Below are positions 22,591 through 33,341 of a DNA stretch of 64,000 nucleotides, in pieces; position 1 is the first letter of the stretch, and every line of letters begins with the position of its first letter. Below the pieces are notes generated by a model. That model worked only from the letters and a program-made list of their open reading frames with translations. It was not told the DNA's origin and did no database searches. This DNA is from Leptidea sinapis (Eukaryota; Arthropoda; Insecta; Lepidoptera; Pieridae), in assembly GCF_905404315.1 (NCBI RefSeq), contig NC_066269.1, positions 2,666,001 to 2,730,000 of the forward strand. Direction: 5' to 3'. The translations under genes and the position numbers were made by a program.

Positions 22591-23039
22591 CTAATTATTT
22601 TGATCACACTGTTACAAAGTCATTAGAATGAAGGTAGTTTAAAAAGTGGTTTGACATAACTGATCTAATATGAATTGACAAGTGAGTCAAGCGTAAACTG
22701 AGCTCGCTGCTTGCTCCGTTTGTCTGATTGGTGTCAGTCGCAACTCAGTCTATTGAACATGTCGATTGGTTGACAAATTTGATTGATTACATCGTGTTAT
22801 AATCCCGCGCGTTGAGTTAAGGATAGGTTGCCATTTTACTGACGTCATAGTGACTTCAGGGATTAGATATAGCAAATGACAGAAGCCTATAGTATAGATC
22901 ACAGGCTTGCAATAAACTAGCAAATAGACGAACATACTAACGGAGATACAGCAGGATATAAAATAGAAAAGGTATAGGTATTGGTATTCACGGGCTACTT
23001 TCCGCAACTCGACGTCTGCTATGCGCCTATTTTGCGTGG

Positions 23040-23200
23040 TAGAGTAGGGTTGCTAATCTTGTCATCCCAACTTCTCAAAGAAGTTACTCAAACCTCTGAT
23101 GTTACCCATGACCTCGGGGAGAGTCGTCGGTGACCCCAGGTGTTTGGCCCGTTATGTGGCCACACTTCGGCACTCCAGGATGAGGTGTGTGTATGTATCC
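23040..23200 (-). mobile_element. LINE C-terminus (HLILECRSV group)
   Basis: Minus-strand reading HLILECRSVATYRAKHLGSP then TTLPEVMGNIRGLSNFFEKL, Gly and stop. It resembles the terminal Cys/His region of R1- or jockey-type ORF2 proteins. Confidence 0.6.
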
Positions 23201-24111
23201 ATGCGCTAGAAACGCCCTGAATATGTCAATCAGTAGGTTTAGAAGGGTCTCTCCCCCCTATTTTTAATATAATATCATCAGCTAACGTTAGTAACGCTCT
23301 CGTTACGCATTCACCAGCTTACTCCCCAAGTCAACCGTGCGTAAAGAAGTCTTACTTCAAATAATATTATTTCCTGTAATTTCACCAACACCTGATCTTT
23401 CACGGAAGAAATGGATGTGGTGACAATATTACTTAGGAAGAACACTTAACACAAGCTCTCCTCTGTACTTCTTTTACTATCAACATGGATCCTTTTAGCT
23501 ACTCCCCAATATTGAATACGCCTAGGTCAAAGTCAAAATATCAGTATTCATTGAAATCATATTTGATCTTTTGAATCCTAAATTTTTGTTCGTGATAATA
23601 ATAATAGCTTCATAATGTGGTTTGTAAAAATAATATATTATTCTAGAAAATTAAAGTTTTGTTTTATTTAGACAGAATTAGAGCAAGTTCATTCCCAAGC
23701 TTTTTTATCATCTAAGTAATCCGTTATTTTATAGTAAACTGTATTATAAAATTTAAGCATATCACTTAGCCTCAGCCTATGTCATCTCCTAACCACTACA
23801 ACTATGAAGTTTAAAACTATATCTACGTAACATTTGAACATCTTGGTAATTTTCCGGACTCTAAATAATGTTGCAATCAGAAATTATTACATTTTGATTC
23901 TTCAATAAAATCCCGCCAGATGCTCGACCCGCGGCCATTCCGTTAAACTACTCTAATGAATCGGTATTCTAGTGATCAATTCTTGTTGTCATCACTTTAA
24001 TAGCTGCTGACAACGGCTTCTCATTACAAGGCTCTGATGTCAGCCATTATACTCTCTTGTAGCCGAAGAGCTGCTTTACTTTTTTGTATGAAGGTACGAG
24101 ACCATAGATTG

Positions 24112-24420
24112 ATTTTTTTATGACAATAAGGGACAAGACGAGCAATTTGTTCAACTGATGGTAATTGATACACCCTGCCCATTACAATACAGTGCCGCTC
24201 AGGATTCTTGAAATATCCAAAAATTCTGAGTGGCACTACAATTGCGCTTATCTCGTTGAGAGATAAGATGTTAAATCTCGTTTGCCCAGTAATTTCACTA
24301 GCTACGGTGCTATTCTGATCGGTATATAATGTTTACACATTAATGCTTCACGGCAGAAATAAATGCCGTTGTGGTACCCATAATCTAGCCGGCATCCTGT
24401 GAAAAGAAGCCTCCCACTGT
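24112..24420 (-). mobile_element. SINE-like family, near full length
   Basis: From TTTTTTTATGACAATAAGGG to GCCTCCCACTG. Confidence 0.8.
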
Positions 24421-24469
24421 TAAATATTTTACTCGACGTTTACTAGACGAGCAAGAGTTTTACCTTAAG

Positions 24470-24651
24470 CTTAGTTATACACCCTGGCCATTACAATACA
24501 GTGCCAATCATAAGTTTTCATTGAACCAAAAATTTTTAGTGACATCGCAATTGCGAAAATGCTCGTCACTTTGAGACATACGATGTTAAGTCTCAAACTG
24601 CTTACTAAACTTCATTACTGCTTAACAGCATTCTGAGCAAAGAAGCCTTAC
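24470..24651 (-). mobile_element. SINE-like family, old diverged copy
   Basis: Recognisable by CCATTACAATACAGTGCC, CTCGTCACTTTGAGACATA and GCAAAGAAGCCTTACTGG, with many substitutions. It sits 50 bp from the better copy at 24.11 kb. Confidence 0.6.
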
Positions 24652-25452
24652 TGGTAATAATTATTATCTATTCATTGCTGTGTAAATCAAGATTTTTGAA
24701 AATATTAATCGCCCAATACCCGAGTGAGGATATTTAGCTAAGTAATTGATTAGCGCCCTTCAAACATTGGTACATTATCCTACCGATGTGATAGCCATCT
24801 ATGAGAAACTTCTACAATTTTTGTGGATTACGTTTTATTTTAATTTATAAGTCGAATATTTGTCACATTTACACGTGTCCACTTCTTTTAAATAAGCCTT
24901 AGTAATTCGATATATGTTCATGCTTAATTCTAATTAATCTATTAAATGCTTTTTTTACTATTTTTTAAAAATCATTCTTGTACAATACAAATTGTAGTTG
25001 TTACAATTTCAGAAAGGGGGTTATTGTAGCAATTACTTTTTCGTCAGCTCTTCGACTATGATTCAATGAATCGCCTCATACAGAAACATTAGGTAATATT
25101 GTCGGTCGTTACAAAGTAGCTGAAGTTTTAAAACAATTTTATTGACCATTACCAATTCTGACCTTTCTTGAGTCGGAACGTTTTGAAATTTTTTCTTGGA
25201 AATAAAGATAATGAATTTAAGTTCAGATGGCTTTAAATGTCGTCATACACAACTAAGCCGAATATATCCATTATGCTTATAATAACTTCAGTTTCAATTA
25301 TATCCCAGCGTATAAAGTATATACGCTCGCAAATATCCAAACACTGTAAATTCATATATAGCGTACTTGTGTTCAAATATATTTCATGACACTGTGATTA
25401 TATGTATGATTTACATTGTTAATAATATGTTTTTTTTTCAAAACATGCCACA

Positions 25453-25700
25453 TTGAAGTGAAGCAGTAATGTGTAAGCATTAGTGTGTTTCGGTCTGAAG
25501 GGCGCCATAGCTAGTGAACTTACTGGGGAAATGAGACTTAACATCTTTTGTCTTAAGGTGACGAGCGCAATTGTAGTGCCGCTCAGAATTTTTAGGTTTG
25601 TCAAGAATCCAGAGCGCTCTGCATTGTAATGGGAAGCGCGTATCAATTAACATCAGTTAAACGTCCTGCTCGTCGCGTCCCTTGCTGTCATAAAAAACAC
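25453..25700 (+). mobile_element. SINE-like family, 5'-truncated
   Basis: Begins at GAAGCAGTAATGTGTAAGC and ends in GTCATAAAAAAC. Confidence 0.75.
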
Positions 25701-26150
25701 ACAACAAACATTTTTTTATGAGATTTTTTTTACAATCATGGCGGTCTAAATTTCAGCATTGTCCTTACATCGTATTGACAGACAGAAGGACTCACAGCGT
25801 AGTTTTGTAATAGGGTACGGAACCCATTACATGAAAACTGTTTCTATATCCTTTATGACATGGCCTATAAATACCCCATCATCGACGTTCTGAGTTGGTT
25901 TATTATGTAATTATCGGAATGGTGTTAAGATCGAATCCCGGTTCCTGTTAATGGGTCGGGAATAAAATCTATCACGGGATAAGATCAAGGTGATAGAACA
26001 TCACGAATACCAATCGGTAATGATCCCCTAATAGAAAGGCCGCGATGGTTCTAATTTGTGAATAATTTTTATAGTTTACACTATTAGAGATGAGCGTTTT
26101 AGAAATAGATTTAATTTTATTAATTCATTATAAATTAATCTATATATATA

Positions 26151-26516
26151 CTGGCTGTCCCGACAGGCGTTGTTCGGTAGATAAGAAAAAAATACTGTTT
26201 TATAGGAATTTATCAATCATATTTCAAAACATCAAGAATTATTTCGTAAAAAATGCTCCCTGTTATTATAATGAAATTGGTTCACAGCGGAACCGTCAAA
26301 CCGTGCGTCACTAAATTCTCTCATAGAAAATATGTCCATACAAAACAAATATTGAAAATAAAAATAATTATGGGTCCCAAATCGAAATAAAAACTATCCT
26401 ATCTCTCAAGTTGCACCAAAATGCACTCCATGAAGTAATCCCCATTAAAATCCGTTCATTAGTTTAGGAGTCCATCGCGGACAAACAACGTGTCACGTAG
26501 TTTATTTATATAATGA
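26151..26516 (-). mobile_element. Helitron (non-autonomous), minus strand
   Basis: Shares AAATCGAAATAAAAACTATC, CATAGAAAATATGTCCATAC and ACAACGTGTCACGTA with the copies at 36.32, 44.22 and 52.36 kb. The 3' terminal motif is decayed (CCAG for CTAG). Confidence 0.65.
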
Positions 26517-26691
26517 AAATGGTCTTTGTTTGAGGCTCTTTCACGCCTAAACCACTGATCGTATCGATATGAAACTATCACCATTCGATGCGAAATTTAT
26601 CCTAGATGGTTTATGGCTTTTTGAATTCCAATGTTCTTTCAATATTTTTTTTCCTTTAAAATTTGCTCAGCGAAGCGGTCGAAACGGCTAG
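26505..26691 (+). mobile_element. Helitron-like element, second type
   Basis: GAGGCTCTTTCACGCCTAAA, then ATGAAACTATCACC, and a 3' end CGGTCGAAACGGCTAG followed by T. The exact left end is unclear. Confidence 0.5.
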
Positions 26692-26927
26692 TCTCTATTA
26701 ACAAGTAGGTAAGTAGGTAGATACTCTATTTATCCAAGTATTTAAAGATCTGATAACAAAGTCAAGTGAAAAATGAGTTTTAAAATGAATTAGTAGACAT
26801 TCTATTGAATTCGAATTTTTATTAAATTCTTCGAATAAAGGCAGTTAAAACCATTGGAATATTGTTGACATAAAGTAGTTGGCATCTCCTTTAAAATATT
26901 CATTATTCATAATTCATTATTCAAACA

Positions 26928-27242
26928 TTTTTTTTATGGAAAAGGAGGACAAACAACGCACGGGTCACCTGGTGTTAAGTGATCACTGCCGCCCACATTC
27001 TCTTGCAACACCAGAGGAATCACAGGAGCGATGTCGGCCTTTAAGGAAGGTGTACGCGCTTTTTTTAATGTCGTATCGTCCCAGAAACACCGCACAAGGA
27101 AGCTCATTCCACAGCTTTGTAGTACGTAGAAGAAAGTTCCTTGAAAACCACACAGTGGAGGAACGCCACACATCCAGATGGTGGGGATAATATCTTAATC
27201 TGTGGCGTGTCGTGCGAAGGTGGAACAGCTCTAAGAAGTGTA
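26928..27242 (-). mobile_element. Jockey/CR1-like LINE 3' end
   Basis: Minus-strand reading gives HLDVWRSSTVWFSRNF, LLRTTKLWNELPCAVF and KKSAYTFLKGRHRSCDSSG, with the stop near the T-run at 26928. The open frame is longest here (to about 27.47 kb) but its upstream part is not LINE-like. Confidence 0.75.
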
Positions 27243-27819
27243 ACAAATGGTTTTGTGTTGTACATGTTAAGCCTCTACATTTATTTGCTTGCAAAAGTGA
27301 TTGCGTACAAAAATAGAGTGAGAAATCTTGAGCATGTATGAAAAGAGTAATGAATGTAGAGGAAGCGCTCGAGGTTTGTAAGAATAGAAGTAGGGCTGCC
27401 AACTCTTTGTTGGTGAAAAATAGTAGATGATGAAAGCATGAAAAAATAATAGAAGGTTCCAAAACAGGCACTTTAATTTTTAAAATAATATTTTTTGCTA
27501 TTTTAACGATGCCGATATTGAACCGAAGATTATTAGTTTGAGTTTGATGACATTGAAATATAGTAGTTTCACCTGCTATATACTTTTTTTAGAAGTATAG
27601 TTCGTCGCGCCTCTAATACAGTAGGATACTATATAGTAGGGTTGGCAACTCTAGATAGAAGCAAGTGGCGTTCTGTTGTCTCTGCCTATCCCGACGGAAA
27701 CAAGACGTGAGTGTGTGCGTGTGAGATTTTAACGAATTAAAATAAAAAATATAAACTATACCAATCTTTATTTTACATATGTTATGTTTTTATTTGTGTG
27801 TGAGGGTCACTTCTAGGAT

Positions 27820-28037
27820 AAATACACAAATAAAATTTGAAAAGCAAAATTTTATGAACGATGCGGGATTCCAAGCCACAACCTGAGAGTTGAACAAAGC
27901 AAACAGAATTTTATAGCGAGGCGGTACTCGAACGGTTAGCTCAGTTAGTTAGAGCACCGGCACGGAACGCCGGAGGTCGTGGGTTCGAATCCCGCATCGT
28001 TCATAAAATTTTGTTTTTAAAATTTTATTTGTGTATA
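27820..28037. repeat. Inverted pair of tRNA-derived elements
   Basis: About 50 bp at 27820-27871 is the reverse complement, with few mismatches, of 27987-28037, which covers the 3' third of the tRNA-like sequence and its AT-rich downstream body. The left arm also continues into a degraded T arm on the minus strand. This looks like two copies of one tRNA-derived SINE in opposite orientation, the left one 5'-damaged. Confidence 0.6.
27930..28003 (+). tRNA. tRNA-like sequence, probably a SINE head or tRNA pseudogene
   Basis: Folds as a full cloverleaf: acceptor GAACGGT / ATCGTTC (one G-T pair), D arm GCTC / GAGC, anticodon stem CCGGC / GCCGG, five-base variable region, T arm GTGGG / CCCGC with loop TTCGAAT, discriminator A. 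A-box and B-box (GGTTCGAATCC) are intact. The anticodon loop is ACGGAAC, so position 33 is C instead of the near-universal U, and the nominal anticodon GGA (Ser) does not fit the short variable arm. This argues against a working tRNA. The flanks are shared with other copies in the window, which fits a tRNA-derived SINE. Confidence 0.55.
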
Positions 28038-28285
28038 TTTTACATCTCTATAATTAATAATATATTAACTGCTAGTTGCAGAGAACATACTTAAAGTAAA
28101 TGTTTCATTGAATATAATACGGTCACTTTTTTATTCATTTTGACAGTTAAAGATAGCAAGCATGTGATAAAATGAAACAATAATTTCAAAGATGCTTTCT
28201 GCAACTAGCGATATGTCCATGAACATGGCATTTTATTGACTGGTGTCTTTTGATCGGTTGAGTGATTTTCTATATTTTGTTCCAG

Positions 28286-28412
28286 GTGAGGACTGTTCTC
28301 ATAAAGACCACTGCGCCTCGCAGCCTTGCCACCACGGAGGTCGCTGCGTCGCAGACAACACCACAACTGCTGGATACTCCTGCGTCTGTCCTCCTGGCTA
28401 CACTGGATCCAG
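28286..28412 (+). CDS. N: Notch exon: end of EGF3 and EGF4
   Basis: Acceptor TTTTGTTCCAG, donor AG|GTAAGA. It enters in phase 1 (G from the previous exon plus GT gives Gly) and leaves in phase 2. Encodes GEDC, the last cysteine of EGF3, then EGF4 with C1 in KDHC, CASQPC, CHHGGRC, and YSCVCPPGYTGS; the sixth cysteine is the first Cys of the next exon. CASQPC matches the POGLUT O-glucose consensus. The C2-C3 segment HHGGR has Arg where an O-fucose acceptor Ser/Thr would be; fly Notch, as I recall it, has CRNGATC here. The loop between C3 and C4 contains an N-glycosylation sequon (NTT in VADNTTTAGY). At 127 bp it is not a multiple of three, so skipping it alone would break the frame; together with the next exon (345 bp) it would not. 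Confidence 0.95.
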
Positions 28413-28699
28413 GTAAGAGAGACTGTAGTATTCAACGATATTCTGGTCTTAATTATGGTTACTCCATATTTTACTAAAATAAAATTTAAAAATCATTTAT
28501 TGACATGACAGAGTATGCCTCGCACCTGAGAAGAATTGTTACAAATGTCACGTCAAACCTCTAATTTCCGCGAGAGATATTATAGAATTTGATAGGTACC
28601 TAAAGTAAACAAATCTCGACCTTCACATGTTTTGTAAACAACTTGTTTATTCTTTCTTGTTTGTTGTTTAATATGGCACTGTTCGATTCGTAAATAATC

Positions 28700-29075
28700 A
28701 TTCATAAGATACATAATGGCTTTAAGGGTAAATGTTTACACTTTTATAATAAAGTCCCAGCCACTGTTCAGGCATTATCTATAAATAAATTTAAATGTTT
28801 TAAAAAAAAATGGCTCCGTCGCAAATCCTACTACTCCACAGCTGAATATCTAAGTGATCCAATAGCTTGGGACTAGATTATGATTATTTTATATCAATAC
28901 CAAAAAAAGTACAATACTGTATATTTAATTAGACAGAGCTCAAAAAAAGAATGCTGGGAGAGTTTCTTGCGCCGCTTCTTCTCTCTCAGAGTGCCATTTG
29001 TTTGAAGTGGTAGTAGTATCTAGTATATTAGAAATGACATCAAAAAGAATTCTAAAGGAATCAATTTTGAGATAA
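28700..29075 (+). mobile_element. LINE C-terminus and 3' UTR
   Basis: Reads GKCLHFYNKVPATVQALSIN, then WLRRKSYYSTAEYLSDPIAW, Asp and stop: the same domain as the YYSINDFLND family but another subfamily. The 3' UTR ends in CAATTTTGAGATAA. Confidence 0.75.
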
Positions 29076-29152
29076 TATCATTTACGCCTTACTTATGGAT
29101 GGAATACAAGCATTTTCCCTAAAAACCTTCAAAGATAAAGATTCGCAGTAGA

Positions 29153-29185
29153 AAAAGCTCCTTAATATTATATTAAGGAGCTTTT
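29153..29185. repeat. Perfect 15-bp inverted repeat, 3-base loop
   Basis: AAAAGCTCCTTAATA / TATTAAGGAGCTTTT with loop TTA. Confidence 0.85.
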
Positions 29186-29784
29186 AAGCTAAGCCCACTC
29201 ATTGCCAAAATATAGTTAATTGAAAGTTAATAGTGATATTGCCCTTAAATATAACAGTTTTATTAAATATACATATAAAAAGTTACCAAATAAAAGCTTC
29301 CATCGATGTCTGTATAAAGTAACGTTTGAAAATAAATAACTTTAATGTTCAACAGTTTATCTGATTAAGTAATCAATTTTATCACGAAATACCAGATCCA
29401 ATCACGTGATTTATCAATACAAACAAACAGAAAACATAAAAGTCTTACTATTACGTAAACTGACACCACGAATTATTGAGAATTGATTAAGACTGGAAAA
29501 TAATGGTTCAGTACAATTTATTCGTACAATAATTATTTTTTTACGAGTTTCTGTTTAGGACTTTTCAATGTTACGATACGAAGATCTTTATAATGTGTTC
29601 AGGCAATTTAAATGAACATTTCTTAATTAAGAATAAAACGCCAACCAGTTCCAAGTATATTAAGCGAATAAATTAAATATATATTGTATTAAAATGTAAA
29701 GCGAAAATCTGTTTAAAAGAATTGCGTGAAAAGATGAACTTTAACTATGCCAATGAATTCAGCAGTCTATTTAATTAAAACACG

Positions 29785-30010
29785 TCTTAAGGATTAAACC
29801 GCGTGTTATTTTCACATTCGGTTTTTGCGTAAAAGTTACTTTTTCAATTTAAGTTAAAGGTCTTGACACGACGGGTTAGCTAAAATAAAAATAAAAAAGT
29901 AACTCTTATGCAAAATCTAATGTAAAAACAGTTACAATTACACGCGTTTTAATTCTTTCAAAGTGTTTTATTTAAATGTGTAACACTCGCTTTAATCAAA
30001 GAAAATACTA
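29785..30010. repeat. Dispersed repeat Q, head-to-head pair
   Basis: TTTTTGCGTAAAAGTTACTTT (29.82 kb) is inverted against AAAGTAACTCTTATGCAAAA (29.9 kb). The right copy runs on to ACACTCGCTTTAATCAAAG. Confidence 0.55.
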
Positions 30011-30404
30011 TTCAGCAGTCTATGTTACTGTTAACGTTCAATTTTGACTTAAACCTTAACTTAAACAGCTAATATGATGCAGCCCCACCTACAGTTATCT
30101 CGCAAGTTGAATGCAGTCGAGGTCCGAGGTAAACATTCATCTCTATGTACTAGAAATGGCGGAAAAAGTTTTAGACATATTGTGTGTTGGAAGGTAGAAC
30201 AAAAATTTTTAAGTATTAGGTTAAAATGGTAAACTTTGAGCATTGTTTTAATTTATCGACACACTCATAATTATGGTCATCAATTATAATTAGGTCACAT
30301 CACTATCGCATTCCTGTTCTCTGCATTCAAATCGCGCGTTATCTGTAAGTATGTTCTTTAAGGTGTTTTTTAATAATAGGCATTTATTTCTATTATGTTT
30401 GTAG

Positions 30405-30622
30405 GTGTACTGAAGACGTCATTGAGTGTTCGAGTGGTCCTGGGCCCTGCCATCACGGTCGGTGTTTCAACACTCACGGCTCGTACACTTGTGTGTGTGA
30501 GCCCGGGTACACGGGGCGGGACTGTGACGCCGAGTACGTCCCGTGCGAGCCATCACCATGCCTGCACGGAGGGAGATGCACGCCGCTCGACCAACTCAGA
30601 TACGAGTGTGATTGTCCTACTG
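30405..30622 (+). CDS. N: Notch exon: end of EGF4, EGF5, most of EGF6
   Basis: Acceptor TTATGTTTGTAG, donor G|GTAAGT. The first base joins AG of the previous exon to give Arg, then CTED begins. Encodes EGF5 (IEC, SSGPGPC, HHGRC, FNTHGSYTCVCEPGYTGRDC) and EGF6 (VPCEPSPC, LHGGRC, TPLDQLRYECDCPTG). EGF5 is odd: the C1-C2 spacer is long (SSGPGP) and the C2-C3 spacer is only four residues (HHGR), one shorter than usual, so the O-fucose consensus is absent. EGF6 also has Arg before C3. The exon is GC-rich against its AT-rich introns, as are all seven exons. It ends in phase 1, and all six cysteines of EGF5 are present. Confidence 0.95.
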
Positions 30623-30707
30623 GTAAGTGAGACTGCTTGAGAGTTTTCAATTAAAAAAAAGAACATAAGAAGCCCAGTTCAAAGAGTCTACTATTACTTA
30701 TATACTA

Positions 30708-30945
30708 GTCCCGAGATAAATTCTTTTGCTTTCGGACAGGATTTCTTCGAATTATTTCCCTTACTGCTTTGACCACCTTTTTTGTACAAACACTACGCGG
30801 ACGGCCAAATCTTTTTCTGTCACAAATAGAGGAGGTCTCATTGTACCTATTAATAGCCCGGTACACAAACATTTTACTATTACCAAGCGTATGGAGAGTT
30901 ATAAAAATTGCATTTGGCTCCATACCTACTTTGTGTAATGCAATT
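30708..30945 (-). pseudogene. mariner transposase N-terminal fragment
   Basis: About 70 residues: FVYRAINRYNETSSICDRKR, FGRPRSVCTKKVVKAVREII, RRNPVRKQKNLSRD, then stop. This is the helix-turn-helix DNA-binding region with the GRPRS hinge of mariner-family transposases. The catalytic D,D(34)D part is absent and no inverted terminal repeats were found. It lies 90 bp after the EGF5-6 exon, on the opposite strand. Confidence 0.8.
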
Positions 30946-31534
30946 ACATTCGGTTCTCTTTATAACCCCACCCCATTTAAATATCGCAAAATATTGTACA
31001 ATGTATTAGCGCCAAAATTAGAAAACTCAATGAACAATCATATAAAAATAATAGATTCCAAATTCAAATGTAATATTTTGTTTATTTTAATTGTAAGAGT
31101 ATTTATGGCCAGACTTATTATATTATAGATTGGTAAAAAGTGAGTTCTAAAAATTGATAATTCTCTAGAAGTCTAGAGCTTAGACCATATTGTGTTCCGC
31201 TGATTTTTAGCAACATTATACCTGTGCCTGGTAATATTAGTGCATTAGGTTTTAAAATAGAGATTAAAAATAATATTAGTAAACTTGGGTATATAACTGA
31301 ACTTACAAAATTTACTTACTAGTTACTTATTGACTTATTATTTACCACGGACTAGTAAATAAATAAGGACTCCGTGTTACCTTACATAACAGTATAGCAC
31401 CAAAAACAAGCCGATTATCGTGTAAATACATAGCCCCACGCACACACTTACACTACTGCAGGCCGAGAGGCGGCCATTATGAGAATTGTCATCGTCTGTG
31501 ACAGATCAGTTTGCGTCGTAATAAAATATTTTAA

Positions 31535-31600
31535 AAATGCCATCGTGCGTTGTGAAAAACTGTTAAAACGACACTATATAAGTATTTGTGGCCATATATG
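31535..31600 (+). pseudogene. Possible THAP-domain start (remnant)
   Basis: After ATG the frame reads MPSCVVKNC then a stop, then NDTI. M-P-x-C-x4-C is how THAP zinc fingers (also in P-element-type transposases) begin. Too short to be sure. Confidence 0.3.
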
Positions 31601-31794
31601 ATTATTTAAGGGAGAAAAAATTATGTAAATAGTATCCCCCGTAACTGCACACACACTAACATTACGGTGCTTCACTTGCTAATATCACGGCGCGGAGTCT
31701 TTCTTTTTTTACTCGTCTGTGTTATTTACATATTTTTTTTTTAATTTATAGAAAATGAAACAACAGTTTTGCATTGAGAAAAAGGTGGAGGTTG

Positions 31795-31885
31795 TAAATG
31801 AAAAGTGAAATGTGTGTATGCGTGTGTGTTTGTGTTAATGAGTGAGTGTGTGTGTATCTGCGAGCGGGTGTATGTGTGTGTAGGT
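31795..31885. repeat. GT-rich simple repeat
   Basis: Imperfect (GT)n with GTGTGTATGCGTGTGTGTTT and GAGTGAGTGTGTGTGTATC. Confidence 0.8.
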
Positions 31886-32504
31886 TAATTAGAATATTAG
31901 CATAGAGTAATTAACAAATTATCTTATATATCTTATTATATTAATTATCCTATGTCACGCTTGGAAGCTGTTTCCATCGTTTGTTTGATTTTACTCGTAA
32001 GCTTATTGGAAACGGTTGAAGTTAGTTCACCCATGGATTCTGAACATATGGCACAAAACAACAAAAGCCACTTTTTCCAATCGTAAATCCAAAAGCGTAG
32101 TTAATTTGTATAAACCATCCAGCCTGTCTCATAAATACAAAATGCCCGCTGTACATTATGATAGTAATTCACCGCCAACTGACATTACCATATGTAGACT
32201 ACCAATTACTTGTTCCTTTTACGTACTGACTTTGCTAAATTTGTATTTATTGGATCTAGGACATTGGAATCACAAAGTTATAATACGACTTTGAAGCAAT
32301 GAAGGCACTATTATTCGTTAGTGACTTCTAGTAATTTTATCTCATGCTCTAAAATTGCATTCTGTTTTTTATGTTGGCTCTTCTACTATCGTAGTTAAGA
32401 AACTATCATTCTTAACGAAAAATAATTCAAATATCTCATTTTCTCTTCTGATACAATCTTAAATGAGGATATCTAAAAAGCTGAAAAGTTGAACATTATT
32501 AAAA

Positions 32505-32645
32505 TCAAATTCAAAATAGGATGAAAATCACTTATAGAACGTCAAAACTACCATCCATTCGAAAATCTTTGTATGAGATCTGAGAAGAACGGGCGCAAGA
32601 AACTCAGCGGGCTTCTTTTTTTATAAAATTCTGTTACAATCAAAT
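32505..32645 (-). mobile_element. LINE 3' UTR fragment
   Basis: AATCACTTATAGAACGTC and GGGCGCAAGAAACTCAGCGG match the 3' UTR at 20.25-20.37 kb. Confidence 0.6.
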
Positions 32646-32729
32646 TTTTAATTTAAATAGCTTGAGGGGGTCACTCTATTTCAATCTGTAAGATTGGTGA
32701 TTTTTTGTCAATTAAGTAATTACGTAAAA

Positions 32730-32915
32730 CGTAGCTGAGTGTAAGCTTCGCATAATCTTTGATTTCGCTTTAAATAGTCATTTGGTAGCTGAAATTATGC
32801 TGAGCTTAATCTAAAACAGCGCAATGCAAGGGTCAAGTTTGCGTTTTCATACTTAGTAAAGTTTTACTTTAGTAAAGTACAAGTACGCTATAGATCTCAG
32901 ACTAAATCTCAAGAG
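32730..32915. repeat. Dispersed repeat L
   Basis: GAGTGTAAGCTTCGCATAATC, GCTGAAATTATGCTGAGC and ACTTTAGTAAAGTACAAGTA; copies at 50.2 and 59.72 kb. Probably a non-autonomous element, class unknown. Confidence 0.55.
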
Positions 32916-33341
32916 TCGTAACATACGCCTTGTTAAAAATATATAAAAAGATAAAGTGTAGCCGCAGGCAAAAGCAAGCTAATTGCGAGATAGCTGGATG
33001 TTTGTTTCTCATATTTATTGGCTTGGACTATTTTGCAATACAATAAAGTGCAAAGAGTAAAAATTTCACAGTAATGATCTTTGTTATCAACATTTTATGC
33101 CTATGGCTGACGAAAATCTTAAATGTTTGTATATCTAAAAATAAATAAAATTAGCCTTTATTATTACTACCAACTCATTTTTTTCTTAAAATAAAACTTA
33201 AATTAACTTAACTAGTAATTTGTCTTTCGACATAGGCCTCCTCTAAGGACTTCTCTTGAATACCATTCTGTAACGATCTTTGTCAATTTTTCTTTTTGTT
33301 CCCTCATTTGTGTATCTATTTATTAGTAAATAGTAATATTG

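Larger units (their letters stand above)
20100..28285 (+). other. Notch intron (8186 bp)
   Basis: Bounded by GTGAGT and TTTTGTTCCAG. Contains minus-strand LINE ends (20.25-20.74, 21.58-21.67, 22.1-22.6, 23.04-23.2 kb), an interrupted RTE end at 20.75-20.96 kb, a 22-bp perfect hairpin at 21.46 kb, three SINE copies at 24.1-25.7 kb, a Helitron pair at 26.15-26.69 kb, a long LINE end at 26.93-27.24 kb and a tRNA-derived inverted pair at 27.8-28.04 kb. The piece 23.2-24.1 kb and most of 24.65-25.45 kb show nothing recognisable. Confidence 0.9.
28413..30404 (+). other. Notch intron (1992 bp)
   Basis: Contains a LINE C-terminus with 3' UTR (28.70-29.08 kb), a 15-bp perfect hairpin (29.15 kb) and a head-to-head pair of a dispersed repeat (29.79-30.01 kb). 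About 29.2-29.78 and 30.05-30.4 kb are AT-rich with nothing assignable. Confidence 0.9.

Noticed and set aside
22750..23007. Minus-strand frame with a hydrophobic stretch
   Set aside because: Overlaps no known domain and looks like AT-rich chance translation; a real LINE remnant is just next to it at 23.04 kb.
27930..28003. A functional tRNA-Ser(GGA)
   Set aside because: Tyr/Ser/Leu-type long variable arm is absent and U33 is replaced by C; better explained as a SINE head or pseudogene.
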